A stretch of DNA of 13,381 nt from CAZJCK01 sp964544635 (lineage in GTDB: Bacteria; Zixibacteria; MSB-5A5; GN15; FEB-12): positions 1-13,381 of the forward strand of contig CAZJCK010000077.1 in the NCBI GenBank assembly GCA_964544635.1, written 5' to 3'. This document shows positions 6,590-13,368 of this stretch, in pieces; within the stretch, counting starts at the first letter, position 1, and each line of letters opens with the position of its first letter. The notes under the pieces are model-generated. The model searched no databases and was not told the origin of the DNA. It saw only the letters and a list, made by a program, of their open reading frames with translations. Position numbers and translations under genes: made by a program.

Positions 6590-7771
6590 ATGATGTACAA
6601 TAACCTGTTTGCGTCGGCAGCCGACGCTATCCTCAACCGGTACCGCGCCTACATGAACGACCAGCCGGCAGTCACGAGCTCGCCGGATCAGGCGTCGCAG
6701 CCACAGCCGGAAACCAAACCGGCAACTAAAGTCGGTGACGACACCGATGCCGGCGGTGTCGACTCGCGGGCGCCGCGGACTACGGCCGACGCTACCGATG
6801 TTTCGAAGGCCAAAGCGCCGAGCGCAGAGCGCGACGATGACCGCAAGGATGCGAACATCGGCAATGACGATTCGTATGAACCGTCGGCAAACGCCGCCGC
6901 GCCGTCGGAACAGCCGACCTACTCCTTCCAGCGCAAGGCCCACATGAGCTACCAGCTCCGTCTGGAGTTCGAACTGTCGACGCTTGAGCGGGTGGTATCG
7001 TCGCTGGCCGAAGGAGATGAACATGCGGTCGAGCGGTTTGTCGCCGCCGGCTTCGGCCTGTCGGCCGACTTGAATGTTAAAGGCAGCCAGATGACTCGCT
7101 CCCAGATGACCGGCGACGACGCGTTTTCGGGGCAGCGCCACGCCCTGAGTCGCAGCAACGCCCGTTTTAACCGGGTCGGCTTGATGCAATACCAGGACCG
7201 TTCCTTCGGCTTGCAGTCGTTCTTCCGCGAAGCCATGAATGTCCGCAGCAAGGTGAAGACACAGCAGGTCGACGGTTTCACCCAGACCGTCAACAAATTC
7301 GCCCTTCGCTACCGCCTGGACACCCGCTTCAGCATGGCCCACCTGTCGCGTTTCACCGGCCAGACCGCCCAGATGGCCGAGCAGAAACCGAATGACTTGA
7401 GCAGCTATTTCAACGCCGCCGGGGCGGTAGCCGAGTCAGGCACCAACGACATGATGGCCACCTTCTTCACCGCCGTCGACGATTACCTCGCCGGCGCGGA
7501 AGAGGCGATGCTCGAAAAGGCCGGTATGTTCTTCGACCAGGCTGCCGCCGAGCTTGGCTTCGAGGGTGAAATGACCCAGCTGGCCCGCGACCAGATCGTC
7601 GGATCGGTGCAGTCGTTCTTTGACCGTGTCGAGTCGGCGGTGTCGTCGCTGGCGTCGAAGTACCAGGTTCAGGTCGAGCCGGAACAGCCGGCGGTGGAAC
7701 CGGCATCGGTTGATCCCAAAATGGTCGATCCGGCCATGTCAGATGAAACTACTCGACTGGCTGCGGTGTAG
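6590..7771 (+). CDS. Protein of unknown function: disordered linker plus helical C-terminal domain
   Basis: I do not recognise this 393-residue protein. It opens with a short helix (MMYNNLFASAADAILNRYRAY), followed by about 90 residues rich in Asp, Pro, Ala, Thr, Ser and charges that look disordered. From about residue 115 (YSFQRKAHMSYQLRLEFEL) a folded region runs to about 365, with alternating hydrophobics suggesting helices and the phrases FGLQSFFREAM, DMMATFFTAVDDYL and GSVQSFFDRVESAV. A Pro/Glu-rich tail ends it. There is no signal peptide, membrane segment or cysteine, so a cytosolic, or unconventionally exported, structural or adaptor protein is likely. ATG at 6590 (or the adjacent one at 6593) follows GAGGCGG; an upstream TTG at 6494 would overlap the promoter region. 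It is transcribed alone and ends in a strong terminator. Confidence 0.8.
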   Translation: MMYNNLFASAADAILNRYRAYMNDQPAVTSSPDQASQPQPETKPATKVGDDTDAGGVDSRAPRTTADATDVSKAKAPSAERDDDRKDANIGNDDSYEPSANAAAPSEQPTYSFQRKAHMSYQLRLEFELSTLERVVSSLAEGDEHAVERFVAAGFGLSADLNVKGSQMTRSQMTGDDAFSGQRHALSRSNARFNRVGLMQYQDRSFGLQSFFREAMNVRSKVKTQQVDGFTQTVNKFALRYRLDTRFSMAHLSRFTGQTAQMAEQKPNDLSSYFNAAGAVAESGTNDMMATFFTAVDDYLAGAEEAMLEKAGMFFDQAAAELGFEGEMTQLARDQIVGSVQSFFDRVESAVSSLASKYQVQVEPEQPAVEPASVDPKMVDPAMSDETTRLAAV

Positions 7772-7805
7772 AAGAAGTACCAGAGCTCTGTTCGAGAATC
7801 CTGAT

Positions 7806-7835
7806 GCCGGTGCGCGCCTGCGCACCGGCTTTTTT
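7806..7835 (+). terminator. Rho-independent terminator of the unknown gene
   Basis: GCCGGTGCGC and GCGCACCGGC form a perfect 10-bp stem around GCCT, followed by six T residues, 35 bases past the stop at 7771. Confidence 0.93.
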
Positions 7836-7913
7836 GTATCGGTTACCGCCCGGCCACTGGCGCTAAATTCCTTGCATTGACAATCTCCCTCCACTTACTT
7901 TGACATCAGACCA

Positions 7914-8606
7914 ATGAAGGACGACTTTTCCGACAATGTCCGCGAATTGCGCGGTCAGATCCTCGAAGCCTGCGAGGAATACGACCGCGATGCCGACGAT
8001 ATCACGATTGTCGCGGTCACCAAACGTCAACCGCTCCAAGTCATGCATATGGCACTGGCAGCCGGCCTGCACAATATCGGCGAAAGCCGGGTGCAGGAAG
8101 CTGAAGAGAAGATTCCCCAGCTCGGCGGCGGTGCCCGCTTCCACATGGTCGGACATCTCCAGACCAACAAGGTGAAGAAGGCGATCGAGCTGTTCGACGT
8201 TGTCCAGTCGGTCGACAGCCTCAAACTGGCCGAGGAGATTGAAAAGGAGGCGGCCAGGCGCGACCGACGGATCGAGTGTTTGATCGAAGTGAACTGCTCC
8301 GGAGAAGAGGCCAAGTTCGGCATCGCGCCCGAGGGGTGTCTCGACCTGGTCAAACAGGTGCACCAACTGGAACACGTCCGCCTGGCCGGCTTGATGACGA
8401 TCGCCCCGCTGACCGACGACGAGGAACGTATCCGCGCCTCTTTTGCCCAGTGCCGTGAACTGTACCGCCGCGGCGAGGACATTGTCGGCGACGAATTTGA
8501 TACCCTTTCGATGGGGATGTCGTCCGACTTCCCGCTGGCCATCGCCGAAGGGTCAACCATGATCCGGGTCGGCACCGCCCTCTTTGGCCCGCGCCCCGAA
8601 GCCTGA
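7914..8606 (+). CDS. yggS: PLP homeostasis protein, YggS/PLPBP family
   Basis: This 230-residue cytosolic protein is a single fold-type III PLP barrel without a catalytic C-terminal domain. It carries AVTKRQP with the PLP lysine Lys37, IGESRVQE (55-62; GENxVQE in most relatives), FHMVGHLQTNK (76-86) and the signature SMGMSSDFPLAIAEGSTMIR (199-218) ending VGTALFGPR. Family members buffer pyridoxal phosphate and affect amino-acid metabolism; no enzymatic activity is established. Length is typical. The ATG has no strong ribosome-binding site, and a possible -10 TACTTT (7896-7901) with TTGCAT 18 bases upstream would give a very short leader. It leads a plus-strand run toward divIVA; yggS (ylmE) lies upstream of divIVA in many Gram-positives, so the linkage looks ancestral. 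Confidence 0.96.
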   Translation: MKDDFSDNVRELRGQILEACEEYDRDADDITIVAVTKRQPLQVMHMALAAGLHNIGESRVQEAEEKIPQLGGGARFHMVGHLQTNKVKKAIELFDVVQSVDSLKLAEEIEKEAARRDRRIECLIEVNCSGEEAKFGIAPEGCLDLVKQVHQLEHVRLAGLMTIAPLTDDEERIRASFAQCRELYRRGEDIVGDEFDTLSMGMSSDFPLAIAEGSTMIRVGTALFGPRPEA

Positions 8607-8693
8607 TCGCTTGCACTTCAAGGGGCGATAACTACACGTCGCACTGCATCCTGCACGACATCATGCAGTCACATCTCACGCGAGGGAGCCTCC

Positions 8694-9494
8694 ATGAAGA
8701 GGTTTGTTCGTCGGACAATTCGAGGCGCCGGTCATCTCTGCGCCATGGCATTCATTCTGGTCCTGCCGCTCGGCTATGAACAACCGGGCGATTCGACTGA
8801 TTTCCAGCTGGGCGTCTACGGCGGCACCGGCCAGGTCGCGGCAGTCATCCGCGACTGCTCCGATACCCCGATCGCCTCGGAGAGCGAGCGTTTCACGGAA
8901 GTGGGCGGTTCGGCATCGCTGCGCATCGGTAGCAACAAGGCGGTTTCCATATGGCTGACCGGTCACGCCGGCGCCTATCGGGTGCACGATGCCCGGGCGC
9001 CGGTTCCCGATTGGTACGATGTCAGCTCGCCGTCGCCTGAGCAGTCGTTCACCAACGAGTATGCCGGGGTGACCCTGTCGATCGAGGGTCCGGCGGTCGG
9101 CATCGGCTTCGGCTATGTTGGCGGCGATCTGCCGGTCTCTTTCAGCGACTACCTTGAGCCGAGCGAAGGTCGGTCGCACCTGAATGCGTCCGGCCATCTG
9201 CGACTCGGTTACCTCCACCAGTTCCATTTCCTGGCCTCACTCTCGGAAGGCCGTCCGCTCCTGTCGACCGGGCCGCTCCAGATCGGTTTCGGCTATCCAT
9301 TCAGCGACCGAGTACGCGGCTTCTCCGGTCTCTCGACACTCTGGTACGACCGGGCCGGATTTCTCCAGACTGTATCGGTCGACCTCAACCGTCACTTGGC
9401 GCTCGATCTGTCCGGACGCATGGGGAAAGCGGCGGGGCGGACCGAGGCCTCCATCTCGGCCGGGCTGACCTACGGCTTGCGCTTCCGTAAGTAA
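8694..9494 (+). CDS. Exported beta-rich protein, possible small outer-membrane barrel (unknown function)
   Basis: The 266-residue protein starts with a signal-peptide-like segment: a basic stretch KRFVRRTIR, then AMAFILVLPLG (about 17-27). Cleavage is unclear and there is no lipobox Cys at the right place. The rest alternates polar and hydrophobic residues with many Gly, Ser and Tyr, for example FQLGVYGGTGQV, VGIGFGYVGG, HLRLGYLHQFHF and LQIGFGYPF, and ends in strand-like TEASISAGLTYGLRFRK. This pattern fits a membrane beta-barrel or beta-sandwich at the cell surface; about 8-12 strands could fit. The last residue is not aromatic, but Phe is third from the end. A ribosome-binding site GAGGGAG lies 5 bases before ATG. 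It sits 87 bases after yggS and may share its transcript. No family is recognised. Confidence 0.75.
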   Translation: MKRFVRRTIRGAGHLCAMAFILVLPLGYEQPGDSTDFQLGVYGGTGQVAAVIRDCSDTPIASESERFTEVGGSASLRIGSNKAVSIWLTGHAGAYRVHDARAPVPDWYDVSSPSPEQSFTNEYAGVTLSIEGPAVGIGFGYVGGDLPVSFSDYLEPSEGRSHLNASGHLRLGYLHQFHFLASLSEGRPLLSTGPLQIGFGYPFSDRVRGFSGLSTLWYDRAGFLQTVSVDLNRHLALDLSGRMGKAAGRTEASISAGLTYGLRFRK

Positions 9495-9818
9495 CTACAA
9501 TTCAATTCTATAGTCCGCGCGAAGGTGGGGCATGTCCCCGCCTTGGCGCCGGGACTGCAGGTATGCGCCGTCACCCCTGCCGGGACGGCATGAATCGCCC
9601 AGGCACCATGAATTGACCTGTTGACGCCGCCCAGGACACCGCTGTGGGGCCTGTGCAAAAAATGAGCGGAAAGTTGGTTCCGACGGTAAAGTTATCCGGC
9701 CTCCGGTTCGATAATATGAGTAGTCGTTTCCAATTGAAACTGCACTCGATTCGAACAGTGGAACGGCGCTCGATGCCCATAATCGATGATGAGGTAAACT
9801 TAGATAAGTGAGTTGAAC
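9495..9818. other. 324-base intergenic region with hairpins, no gene found
   Basis: No convincing open frame fills this gap before divIVA. The left half is GC-rich and structured: AAGGTGGGG/CCCCGCCTT (9522-9544) forms a 9-bp stem with one wobble, GCCGGGAC occurs twice (9548-9555 and 9579-9586), and TGCCG/CGGCA flanks GGA (9578-9590). None is followed by a T-run. The right half is AT-richer and probably holds the divIVA promoter; CATAAT (9778-9783) is a candidate -10 box without a good -35. GTTTC/GAAAC (9726-9740) is a short inverted repeat. It could be a decayed repeat element or a structured leader; I recognise no riboswitch. Confidence 0.5.
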
Positions 9819-10973
9819 ATGAGCCTGACGCCCAACGACATTCGTAACTACGAATTCTCCATCCAGATGCGCGGCTACGACCGCCAGGATGTCGAAAATT
9901 TCATGGAGCAGGTCGCCCGCGCCATGGAACAGCTGAAGCAGGAAAACCTGAAGCTGTCGATGGAAATCGAATCGCTCAATACCCAGCTGACCGGGTTGAA
10001 GCAGTTTGAGGAGACGATCAAAAATGCGGCGATCGACGCCCGCCGTAATGCTGACATGACCATTGGTTCGGCCAAGAAAGAGGCCGGGATTATTCTCGAG
10101 AATGCCCGCAAGGATGCCGAGCAGATTCTCGGGACCCGCGCCGAACGCGCCAACGAACTCGAAGTGCAATTAACCAAGCTGGAGTTGGCCCGCAAGAGCT
10201 ATCTGACCAAGCTGAAGAACCTGATCCAGTCGCATCTCGAGATTGTCGACGAAGTCGTCACGGCCGAGGCGCCGGCGGAGATCAAGGAAGTGGTCGAGAA
10301 ACGGAAAGCCGATGTCAAGCCGGTCACGCCGACCGCAGCACCGTCGGGCGAATCCCGGACCCAGCCGGTCAGGCAGCAACAGCCGGCCGCCGCGCCGCAG
10401 CAATCATCTGAGCAGACCCAGCCGGTGCCGCAACACCAGCCGCAGCCGACCGCACAGGATGATACCCCCGATATTATGGGCGACAACGAGCGGGTCGAGG
10501 TAACCGATTCGTCGGAATATGAATCGAATATGCGCGAGACTGTCGGTACGCCGGCGCCGCAGGAAACGTTGAAGACCGAGGAATCGAACGAAGCCGGCGA
10601 TATCATCCCGGCCGAGCTGAAAAAGAAGCTGTCGGAGAATGTCGATCCGGAACTGCTCGCGGCGCTCGACAACTATGCCAAGATCGGCCCGAAGCAGGGC
10701 GAAGACAATGAACGTCCCGGCAATATCGTCGCCCACCGTGATCCGGGTGAGGACGATGAAGAGGCCGAGACCGATGCTACCGGCAAGGTTGCAACGCAGG
10801 AGGACGATACTGCCGGTTACGATCACAATACGATTGATCCGGATGTCCCGGTTGGTGAAGAGACACCGGCTGAGGGCGCCAACGTACCGTCGGAAGACAA
10901 CGAACTGGCTGATGCCCTGGACAAGGTGGCGCAGAAGTTCGAAGAAGAAATGGACAAAGCAGCGCGCCAGTAA
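9819..10973 (+). CDS. divIVA: DivIVA-domain coiled-coil protein with long acidic tail
   Basis: The N-terminus aligns residue for residue with Bacillus DivIVA: SLTPNDIRN (2-10), RGYD (18-21) and DVENFMEQV (24-32). Of the membrane-inserting pair Phe17-Arg18, Arg18 is kept and Phe17 is Met. A coiled coil follows to about 147, including FEETIKNAAIDARRNAD and ENARKDAEQIL, matching the second DivIVA coil. DivIVA proteins mark curved membrane at poles and septa and recruit growth or division partners. After about 165 comes a Pro/Gln-rich and then strongly acidic tail of about 200 residues, ending in a helix (ELADALDKVAQKFEEEMDK); Bacillus DivIVA has only 164 residues in all. I start at ATG 9819; a TTG two codons upstream lacks the family's usual start. 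A strong terminator follows. Confidence 0.93.
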   Translation: MSLTPNDIRNYEFSIQMRGYDRQDVENFMEQVARAMEQLKQENLKLSMEIESLNTQLTGLKQFEETIKNAAIDARRNADMTIGSAKKEAGIILENARKDAEQILGTRAERANELEVQLTKLELARKSYLTKLKNLIQSHLEIVDEVVTAEAPAEIKEVVEKRKADVKPVTPTAAPSGESRTQPVRQQQPAAAPQQSSEQTQPVPQHQPQPTAQDDTPDIMGDNERVEVTDSSEYESNMRETVGTPAPQETLKTEESNEAGDIIPAELKKKLSENVDPELLAALDNYAKIGPKQGEDNERPGNIVAHRDPGEDDEEAETDATGKVATQEDDTAGYDHNTIDPDVPVGEETPAEGANVPSEDNELADALDKVAQKFEEEMDKAARQ

Positions 10974-10991
10974 GACTCCTACCCCAAGAAG

Positions 10992-11033
10992 AAAAAGACC
11001 GGCCACCTCGTCCTATCCCCGGCCGGTCTTTTT
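10992..11033 (+). terminator. Rho-independent terminator of the yggS-divIVA run
   Basis: AAAAAGACCGGCC and GGCCGGTCTTTTT are perfectly complementary over 13 bases around a 16-base loop, 18 bases past the divIVA stop. The A-run on the left arm would also let it work on the minus strand, although no minus-strand gene needs it. Confidence 0.92.
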
Positions 11034-11053
11034 GTATTAATGTGAAAATCCGT

Positions 11054-11080
11054 ACGGCGGGTATGTCTCGTATCCGCCGT
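11054..11080. repeat. Hairpin of unknown role in the gap before the kinase gene
   Basis: ACGGCGGGTA and TATCCGCCGT pair over 10 bases (one G-T wobble) around TGTCTCG. There is no T-run on either side, and it lies upstream of the predicted kinase promoter, so it is neither terminator nor leader. A protein-binding site or repeat remnant is possible. Confidence 0.4.
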
Positions 11081-11142
11081 TGCTGTGCTGCATCTGTTAA
11101 ACTCTCCACCAGCCCATCACTGTTTCCGCCCCAAAAAGATGG

Positions 11143-11171
11143 TAGACCGGCCGGGGATCGCGCATTATACT
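11143..11171 (+). promoter_or_regulatory. Promoter of the kinase-PNP operon (TAGACC, 17 bp, TATACT)
   Basis: TAGACC (4 of 6 to the -35 consensus), a 17-base spacer and TATACT (5 of 6 to the -10 consensus). The predicted start near 11178 gives a leader of about 45 bases to the ATG at 11223. Confidence 0.55.
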
Positions 11172-11222
11172 CCTCGCACCACAAAAATCACGAACCGCCA
11201 ACAGAGCGACAGGATACCCGAT

Positions 11223-12221
11223 ATGAATGCCCCGGACGGCACACCTCAAAAACCGATAGTCGCGGTCGGCTCGGCGCTGGTCGACCTCCTGATACACGAA
11301 ACCGACGATTTCATCAAGCAAATCAAAACGGCCAAAGGGGGCATGACGCTGGTCGACAACGATTTCATCGTCAAGATGCTCGAGGTCACACAAAAAATTC
11401 CGACCGTCGTACCGGGCGGCTCGGCCGGTAACACAATTGTCGGCGTCGGCGCCCTCGGCAACAGCGCCCGCTTTGTCGGCATGCGCGGCAACGACGCTAT
11501 CGGCAAGCAGTACGAGGACGCCCTGCGCGACCGCAATGTGGTGCCGCACCTCGGCTTGTCAAGCACACCGACCGGTCGGGTGGTGTCGGTAATCACGCCC
11601 GACGCCCAGCGTACGATGTTCACCCATTTGGGAGCGTCGGCCGAAATGACCTCGACCGAGCTGATTCCCGACATGTTCCGGGATGCGTCGTATGTCCACG
11701 TCGAGGGTTACCTCCTGTTCAACCGCGAACTGATCGTGGCGGCGATGGAGCGGGCGAAGGATGCCGGCGCCAAAGTCTGCCTCGACCTGGCCAGTTTCAC
11801 GGTCGTCGAGCAGGCCAAAGAACTGCTCGAGAAGCTGGTCGACGAATATGTCGATATCCTGTTGGCCAACGAGGACGAAGCCCGGGCGTTTACCGGTATC
11901 GAGTCGGAGCTGGACGCTCTGGGGAAGCTGGCGGAGCGGGTCGAGATCGCCGCGCTGAAAGTTGGCTCGCGCGGCAGTTACTTGATGCGTGACGGAGCAC
12001 CGATCAAGGTCGACCCGGTCTCGGGCGGCGAGGTGGTCGATACCACCGGCGCCGGTGACTTGTGGGCGGCCGGGCTGCTGTACGGTTTGAACAACGGCCT
12101 GTCGCTCGCGCAGGCGGGCGATCTGGCATCGGCCTGCGGCGCCGAGGTCTGCCGCGTGGTCGGCGCACACATTCCGGATGAAGGGTATGAACGTATACGA
12201 AAACTGCTGACCATGGATTAG
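11223..12221 (+). CDS. PfkB/ribokinase-family sugar kinase, adenosine-kinase-like
   Basis: The 332-residue enzyme has both PfkB signatures: the Gly-rich substrate segment VVPGGSAGNTIVGVGALG (about 62-79) and the anion-hole/catalytic motif DTTGAGD (273-279, catalytic Asp279). Other segments (KGGMTLVD, TPTGRVVSVITPDAQRTMFT, HLGASAEM, HVEGYLLF, LLANEDEARAFTG) resemble the bacterial adenosine-kinase-like branch more than ribokinase or fructokinase. It probably phosphorylates a nucleoside or related sugar with ATP. I start at ATG 11223, with AGGA 8 bases upstream; an upstream ATG at 11085 would overlap the promoter and add an unconserved basic leader. The neighbour 27 bases downstream is a purine nucleoside phosphorylase, supporting a purine-salvage role. 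The precise substrate (adenosine, inosine, or ribose-type sugar) cannot be fixed by eye. Confidence 0.92.
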   Translation: MNAPDGTPQKPIVAVGSALVDLLIHETDDFIKQIKTAKGGMTLVDNDFIVKMLEVTQKIPTVVPGGSAGNTIVGVGALGNSARFVGMRGNDAIGKQYEDALRDRNVVPHLGLSSTPTGRVVSVITPDAQRTMFTHLGASAEMTSTELIPDMFRDASYVHVEGYLLFNRELIVAAMERAKDAGAKVCLDLASFTVVEQAKELLEKLVDEYVDILLANEDEARAFTGIESELDALGKLAERVEIAALKVGSRGSYLMRDGAPIKVDPVSGGEVVDTTGAGDLWAAGLLYGLNNGLSLAQAGDLASACGAEVCRVVGAHIPDEGYERIRKLLTMD

Positions 12222-12248
12222 GCACTACCTACCTGATACGAGGACAAC

Positions 12249-13079
12249 ATGCTCGATAGAGAACAATACGCCCGGGCGGTCAACGAAGCGACCGACTACA
12301 TACAATCACAGGTACACTTCACACCAACGCTTGGTATCATACTCGGGACCGGGCTGGGGTCGCTGGTCGACGGTATGGAGATGGTGGCAACACTCAATTA
12401 CGACCAGATCCCGAATTTCCCGGTCTCGACTGTCGAGTCGCATCACGGCAAGCTGCTTTTTGGACGGTTGCGCGGCAAGGATGTCGTGTGCATGCAGGGG
12501 CGTTTCCATTTTTACGAGGGCTACAACCTGAAAGAGGTGACGTTTCCGGTGCGGGTGATGAAACGTCTCGGTACCGAGTCGCTCATCGTGTCGAATGCCG
12601 CCGGCGGGTTGGACCCGCTCCTGCGGGCAGGCGATATCATGCTGATCACCGACCATATCAATTTCTTCCCCGGCTCGCCGCTCATTGGGCCGAACGACGA
12701 CGGTATGGGATTGCGTTTCCCGGACATGTACGATGCGTATGCCAAGGACTACCAGAAGATCGCGCGCGAGGTAGCGCTCGATCAGAGGCTGCTGCTGCGC
12801 GAGGGGGTGTATGTCGGCGTGACCGGCCCGACGCTGGAGACGGCGGCTGAGTATCGGATGTTTCGTATTCTTGGCGCCGACGCCGTCGGTATGTCGACTG
12901 TCCCGGAGGTAATCGTCGCACGCCACCAGGGAACACCGGTGCTGGCGTTTTCGATCATCACCGATATGGGCCTGCCGGATAACTTGCACCCCTGCTCGAT
13001 CGAAGAGGTACTCAAGATCGCGGCCGTAGCCGAGCCGAAGTTGCGCGAGTTGATCGCCGGTTGCGTGGAACGGATGTAG
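12249..13079 (+). CDS. Purine nucleoside phosphorylase, trimeric (PNP/MTAP) type
   Basis: The enzyme splits purine nucleosides with phosphate into base and (deoxy)ribose-1-phosphate. The 276-residue length and motifs fit the trimeric family: ILGTGLGSL (31-39, phosphate loop), VESHHG (62-67), MQGRFHFYEGY (82-92), SNAAGG (115-120), GPTLETAAEYR (193-203, with Glu201 for base binding) and GMSTVPEVIVARH (214-226). At the base-specificity position, Asn243 in human PNP, this protein has Asp239 (FSIITDMG). In human PNP, Asn243 to Asp is known to shift preference toward adenosine; I recall ITD also occurring in some bacterial PNPs. GAGG stands six bases before ATG. It follows the adenosine-kinase-like gene at 27 bases, with the promoter upstream of that gene, and is followed by a probable terminator. 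Confidence 0.96.
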   Translation: MLDREQYARAVNEATDYIQSQVHFTPTLGIILGTGLGSLVDGMEMVATLNYDQIPNFPVSTVESHHGKLLFGRLRGKDVVCMQGRFHFYEGYNLKEVTFPVRVMKRLGTESLIVSNAAGGLDPLLRAGDIMLITDHINFFPGSPLIGPNDDGMGLRFPDMYDAYAKDYQKIAREVALDQRLLLREGVYVGVTGPTLETAAEYRMFRILGADAVGMSTVPEVIVARHQGTPVLAFSIITDMGLPDNLHPCSIEEVLKIAAVAEPKLRELIAGCVERM

Positions 13080-13100
13080 GCTTGAGTCGTCAATTTGCAG

Positions 13101-13126
13101 GCCACCGTTTGCGGTGGGTGGCTTTT
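13101..13126 (+). terminator. Probable terminator of the kinase-PNP operon
   Basis: GCCACC and GGTGGC can pair around a 10-base loop (an alternative CCACCG/CGGTGG pairing exists), followed by TTTT, 21 bases past the PNP stop. The T-run is short, so the call is moderate. Confidence 0.6.
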
Positions 13127-13270
13127 CAGGAAAGTATGTAGCCCCGAATCTCAAACCCGGCGAAGGCGGGTGCAGAGTTCCGGGATCCTGAGAATCACGA
13201 TGGCGCCGGAAGTCCCTGCGGGACATTCTGGCCTACATTCACACGTATGTATCAAGTTTTGTAAGAGTGG

Positions 13271-13290
13271 ATTCTGGCCTTCGCCAGAAT
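13271..13290. repeat. REP-like palindrome ATTCTGGC-CTTC-GCCAGAAT
   Basis: A perfect 8-bp stem with a CTTC loop, flanked by GG and GACTC. Similar sequences ending in GAATGAC are common dispersed bacterial repeats. A partial copy (ACATTCTGGCCTAC) lies at about 13223-13236. Confidence 0.6.
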
Positions 13291-13304
13291 GACTCAGGGC
13301 AGAA

Positions 13305-13336
13305 TTTCGACATTCTCTAAAAGAATGATGTCGAAA
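13305..13336. repeat. Palindrome with TTTCGAC/GTCGAAA arms
   Basis: TTTCGAC pairs with GTCGAAA, and inside them ATTCT pairs with AGAAT with a small bulge. Its right arm is the left arm of the next palindrome, so the two structures are mutually exclusive. Confidence 0.55.
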
Positions 13337-13368
13337 CTCTTCGGCCCTGCGGGCCTTGAGGTTTCGAC
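13330..13368. repeat. Palindrome GTCGAAAC ... GGCCC-TGC-GGGCC ... GTTTCGAC
   Basis: Eight-base outer arms (13330-13337, 13361-13368) surround a GGCCC-TGC-GGGCC core (13343-13355), with a CTC/GAG pair possible between. The TGC loop and G/C stem match the GTCCC-TGC-GGGAC hairpin at 13212-13224, hinting at a common element type. Confidence 0.6.

Noticed and set aside
6566..7342. 258-residue minus-strand frame opposite the unknown gene
   Set aside because: The plus-strand frame has the ribosome-binding site, upstream promoter and downstream terminator; the minus frame has none and is His/Arg-rich in the manner of shadow frames.
9495..10169. 224-residue minus-strand frame over the divIVA start
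   Set aside because: It is the antisense of the conserved DivIVA domain and an intergenic region, with no recognisable motif or start signal.
12306..13226. 306-residue minus-strand frame opposite PNP
   Set aside because: It lies antisense to a highly conserved enzyme and runs into the palindromic repeats; such frames are expected from codon bias at this GC content.
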